NCBI GenBank assembly: GCA_023391415.1
Contig: JAEWAY010000026.1
Span: 1-6,360 of the forward strand
Length of the DNA stretch: 6,360 bases
Direction: 5' to 3'
Source of the DNA: Bacteroidota bacterium
GTDB lineage: Bacteria; Bacteroidota; Bacteroidia; Cytophagales; Cytophagaceae
In this document: piece by piece, positions 4,637 to 6,360 of the stretch
Layout: each line of letters begins with the position of its first letter
How positions within the stretch are numbered: position 1 is the stretch's first letter
Notes under the pieces: generated by a model
What the model was told of the DNA's origin: nothing
The model's input: the letters and a program-made list of their open reading frames with translations, nothing else
Database searches by the model: none
Position numbers and translations under genes: made by a program

Positions 4637-6304
4637 ATGACTGGATCGCTCTTGGATGCGCTGACGCCGGATCGGTGGACGATCCGCGAATTAGCCCTCC
4701 GGCGGCTTGCCTCGTCGCCGAATGAGCCATTTGTCACTGAGGTCGATGGACGTACTGAAAGTTATGGCCAGTTCGCCGAGCGCGCATCGGCGCTTGCTCA
4801 CTTCTACGCGGAGTGTGGAGTCGCGGTCGGACACATGGTCGCGGTGCTTTGTCACAACGGCATCCCGGCGCTCCATGGCTGGATGGCCGCCAGCCTCATT
4901 GGCGCGGTCGACGTCACGGTCAACTCCGCTTACCGCGGGGAGCTGCTCGCCCATGTCCTCCGGACCACGCAGCCGAAAGTGGCGCTCGTCGATGCCAGGC
5001 TCGTCGACGGCCTCCTCGAGGTTCGCGATCAGCTTCCTTTTCTGACGCATGTCGTCATCATTGGGGCCGGTGAGGTCCCCGCGGACGACTACGGCTTCCA
5101 AATATCTCGATATGAAGAGGTAGTGGAAACGCGAGTGCCCATGCCGGCTCGCGAGATTGAGCCCCAAGACCCCGCAGCAGTGATGTTTACGTCAGGAACG
5201 ACGGGGCCGTCGAAGGCGGTGCTTCTGCCGAATGCGCAAGTTTGCCTGCTCGCGCATCAGGTGATTGTCAACATGAGGCTCTCTGCGGACGATGTGTACT
5301 ACAATGCGCACCCGCTCCATCACATCGCCGGCAAATTCATGGGGGTACTCGCCGTATTCACCGCTGGTGGACACCTGATGCTAGATCGAAAATTCGATGC
5401 TGAAGCTTGGTTGGCCACGATAAGACGTGTTGGAGCAACAGTCGGTATTGCTCACGGCCCCATGATCGAAATGATCCATGCAACCGCGCCGACTTCAGAC
5501 GATCGAAATCACCAACTCCGGCGGTTGATGTGTTGTCCTCTGCCGAAGTCCATCGGTCGCGCATTCGAGCAGCGGTTTGGCCTGCGAGGCATCGAAATGT
5601 GGGGGATGACGGAAGTTACGTGCCCATGCTGGACGTCCTTGGACAGCGAGCATCCCCTCGGATCCTGCGGAAAGCCCATGGACGAATGGTTCGACGTACG
5701 AATCGTCAACCCGGAGACGGACAGAGAGCTCCAACCGGGCGAGACCGGAGAGATAGTCGTGAGGCCGCGGTCCCCGTGGACTACTTTCGCGGGCTATCTC
5801 GGGGCGCCAGAAGCGACGGTCGAGGCTTGGCGCAATCTCTGGTTCCATACCGGTGACGCAGGATGGCGCGACAACGACGGGTACTTTTTCATCCTCGATC
5901 GCATCAAGGATCGCATTCGGCGGCGAGCAGAGAACATCTCATCGTACGAGATTGAAGCTGCTGCGCTGCAACTCACCGCGATCCGTGAAGCCGCGGCCGT
6001 CGGCGTCCCCTCGGGGATGGAAGGCGATGACGATATCAAGCTCTGTGTCGCTCTGGACCGCCCCGTTGAACCGGCTGACATCCTGATGTTCCTGGCTGCC
6101 CGGCTGCCGCACTTCATGGTGCCGCGCTATATCGAAATCATGCCATTGTTGCCCCGCACGCCGACGAACAAGCTGAAAAAGCGGGAGCTTCGGGATGGCG
6201 GGGTCGGTCCCCATACATGGGACAGGCATCGAGCTGGGATCAGGCTCAAGCAGTTGATTGAGGAGCGGTCAGCGAAAAAGACGAAGGGCGAAAATGGGGA
6301 TTAA
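4637..6304 (+). CDS. AMP-forming acyl-CoA ligase (CaiC-like / class I adenylate-forming)
   Basis: It activates a carboxylic acid with ATP to an acyl-adenylate and then to the CoA thioester. The protein has 555 residues. It shows the adenylate-forming motifs in order: P-loop FTSGTTGPSK (184-193), PLHHIAGK (226-233), WGMTE (322-326), the ATP-ribose region WFHTGDAGW (402-410, Asp-407), and hinge DRIKDRIRRRAENISSYEIE (421-440). The C-terminal catalytic Lys-512 lies in PRTPTNKLKKREL. Two usual glycines are changed: RGEN reads RAEN, and PTGK reads PTNK. The charged C-terminal tail (about 30 residues) extends past the core. It diverges from the CoA-transferase gene, an arrangement resembling caiB/caiC partnership in carnitine-type pathways, but the substrate could equally be an aromatic or other acid. 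Its stop overlaps the convergent gene at the right edge by 4 bases. It is complete, with moderate GC like the CoA-transferase. Confidence 0.93.
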   Translation: MTGSLLDALTPDRWTIRELALRRLASSPNEPFVTEVDGRTESYGQFAERASALAHFYAECGVAVGHMVAVLCHNGIPALHGWMAASLIGAVDVTVNSAYRGELLAHVLRTTQPKVALVDARLVDGLLEVRDQLPFLTHVVIIGAGEVPADDYGFQISRYEEVVETRVPMPAREIEPQDPAAVMFTSGTTGPSKAVLLPNAQVCLLAHQVIVNMRLSADDVYYNAHPLHHIAGKFMGVLAVFTAGGHLMLDRKFDAEAWLATIRRVGATVGIAHGPMIEMIHATAPTSDDRNHQLRRLMCCPLPKSIGRAFEQRFGLRGIEMWGMTEVTCPCWTSLDSEHPLGSCGKPMDEWFDVRIVNPETDRELQPGETGEIVVRPRSPWTTFAGYLGAPEATVEAWRNLWFHTGDAGWRDNDGYFFILDRIKDRIRRRAENISSYEIEAAALQLTAIREAAAVGVPSGMEGDDDIKLCVALDRPVEPADILMFLAARLPHFMVPRYIEIMPLLPRTPTNKLKKRELRDGGVGPHTWDRHRAGIRLKQLIEERSAKKTKGENGD

Positions 6305-6360
6305 CTGGGGGAGGGGCGCGCGATCCCGTTGAGAAATGTCTGCCAGACGGTCCGCACGAA
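6301..6360 (-). CDS. C-terminal end of a convergent gene, possibly a TetR-type regulator (partial)
   Basis: Reading leftward from the right edge, the frame gives FVRTVWQTFLNGIARPSPS followed by a TAA stop (6303-6301). That is 19 residues, with the rest outside the window. The amphipathic W..FLNGIA pattern near a C-terminus resembles the last helix of TetR/AcrR-family repressors, which often neighbour acyl-CoA ligase and CoA-transferase genes. So few residues make this suggestive only. The stop codons of this gene and the ligase interlock with a 4-base overlap, and no terminator is visible between them. If it is a regulator, it is the natural candidate for the palindrome in the divergent region. 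Confidence 0.45.
   Translation of the reverse strand, partial: FVRTVWQTFLNGIARPSPS

Noticed and set aside
1..6360. CRISPR arrays, tRNA or rRNA genes, insertion sequences
   Set aside because: I saw no spaced direct repeats, no RNA gene signature, no transposase and no terminal inverted repeats anywhere in the window.

Overview
The window looks like a chromosomal catabolic locus of a GC-rich alphaproteobacterium, probably Hyphomicrobiales (a Bradyrhizobium/Bosea/Methylobacterium-like relative). This rests on the base composition, the tandem high-affinity branched-chain (LIV/HAAT) ABC transporter genes, and the style of the periplasmic binding protein. The genus is an impression from sequence style, not a demonstrated assignment.

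Layout. Almost everything left of position 4522 reads leftward on the minus strand and is spaced like one transcription unit. In transcription order it contains: a class III (CaiB/BaiF) CoA-transferase (4522 to 3308); a GH88-type unsaturated glucuronyl hydrolase-like protein (3262 to 2135); a 70-base gap with a strong 9-bp stem-loop; the LIV-type ATPases LivG (2064 to 1294) and LivF (1307 to 561, overlapping livG by 14 bases); and the N-terminal 165 residues of a secreted LIV-type substrate-binding protein (495 to the left edge). The permease genes (livH/livM type) are not here and probably lie beyond the left edge. Divergent from this unit, an AMP-forming acyl-CoA ligase of the CaiC/long-chain acyl-CoA synthetase superfamily runs rightward (4637 to 6304). 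The 114-base divergent intergenic region carries an 18-bp near-perfect palindrome that overlaps a tentative -10 box for the CoA-transferase unit. At the right edge the last 19 codons of a minus-strand gene, possibly a TetR-like regulator, overlap the end of the ligase by 4 bases.

Working model (inference). A small carboxylated compound, possibly sugar-linked, is imported by the LIV transporter. It may be trimmed in the cytoplasm by the GH88-like protein, and its acid is then activated to a CoA thioester by the ligase and/or CoA-transferase. The most notable points are that a GH88 protein sits in this CoA/LIV context with no polysaccharide lyase or uronate gene in view, and that by remembered alignment it lacks one of the two catalytic/substrate-binding aspartates of classical GH88 enzymes. 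The CoA/GH88 block is also visibly less GC-rich than livG/livF, suggesting a mosaic origin. Every stretch over 300 bases is covered by a gene.
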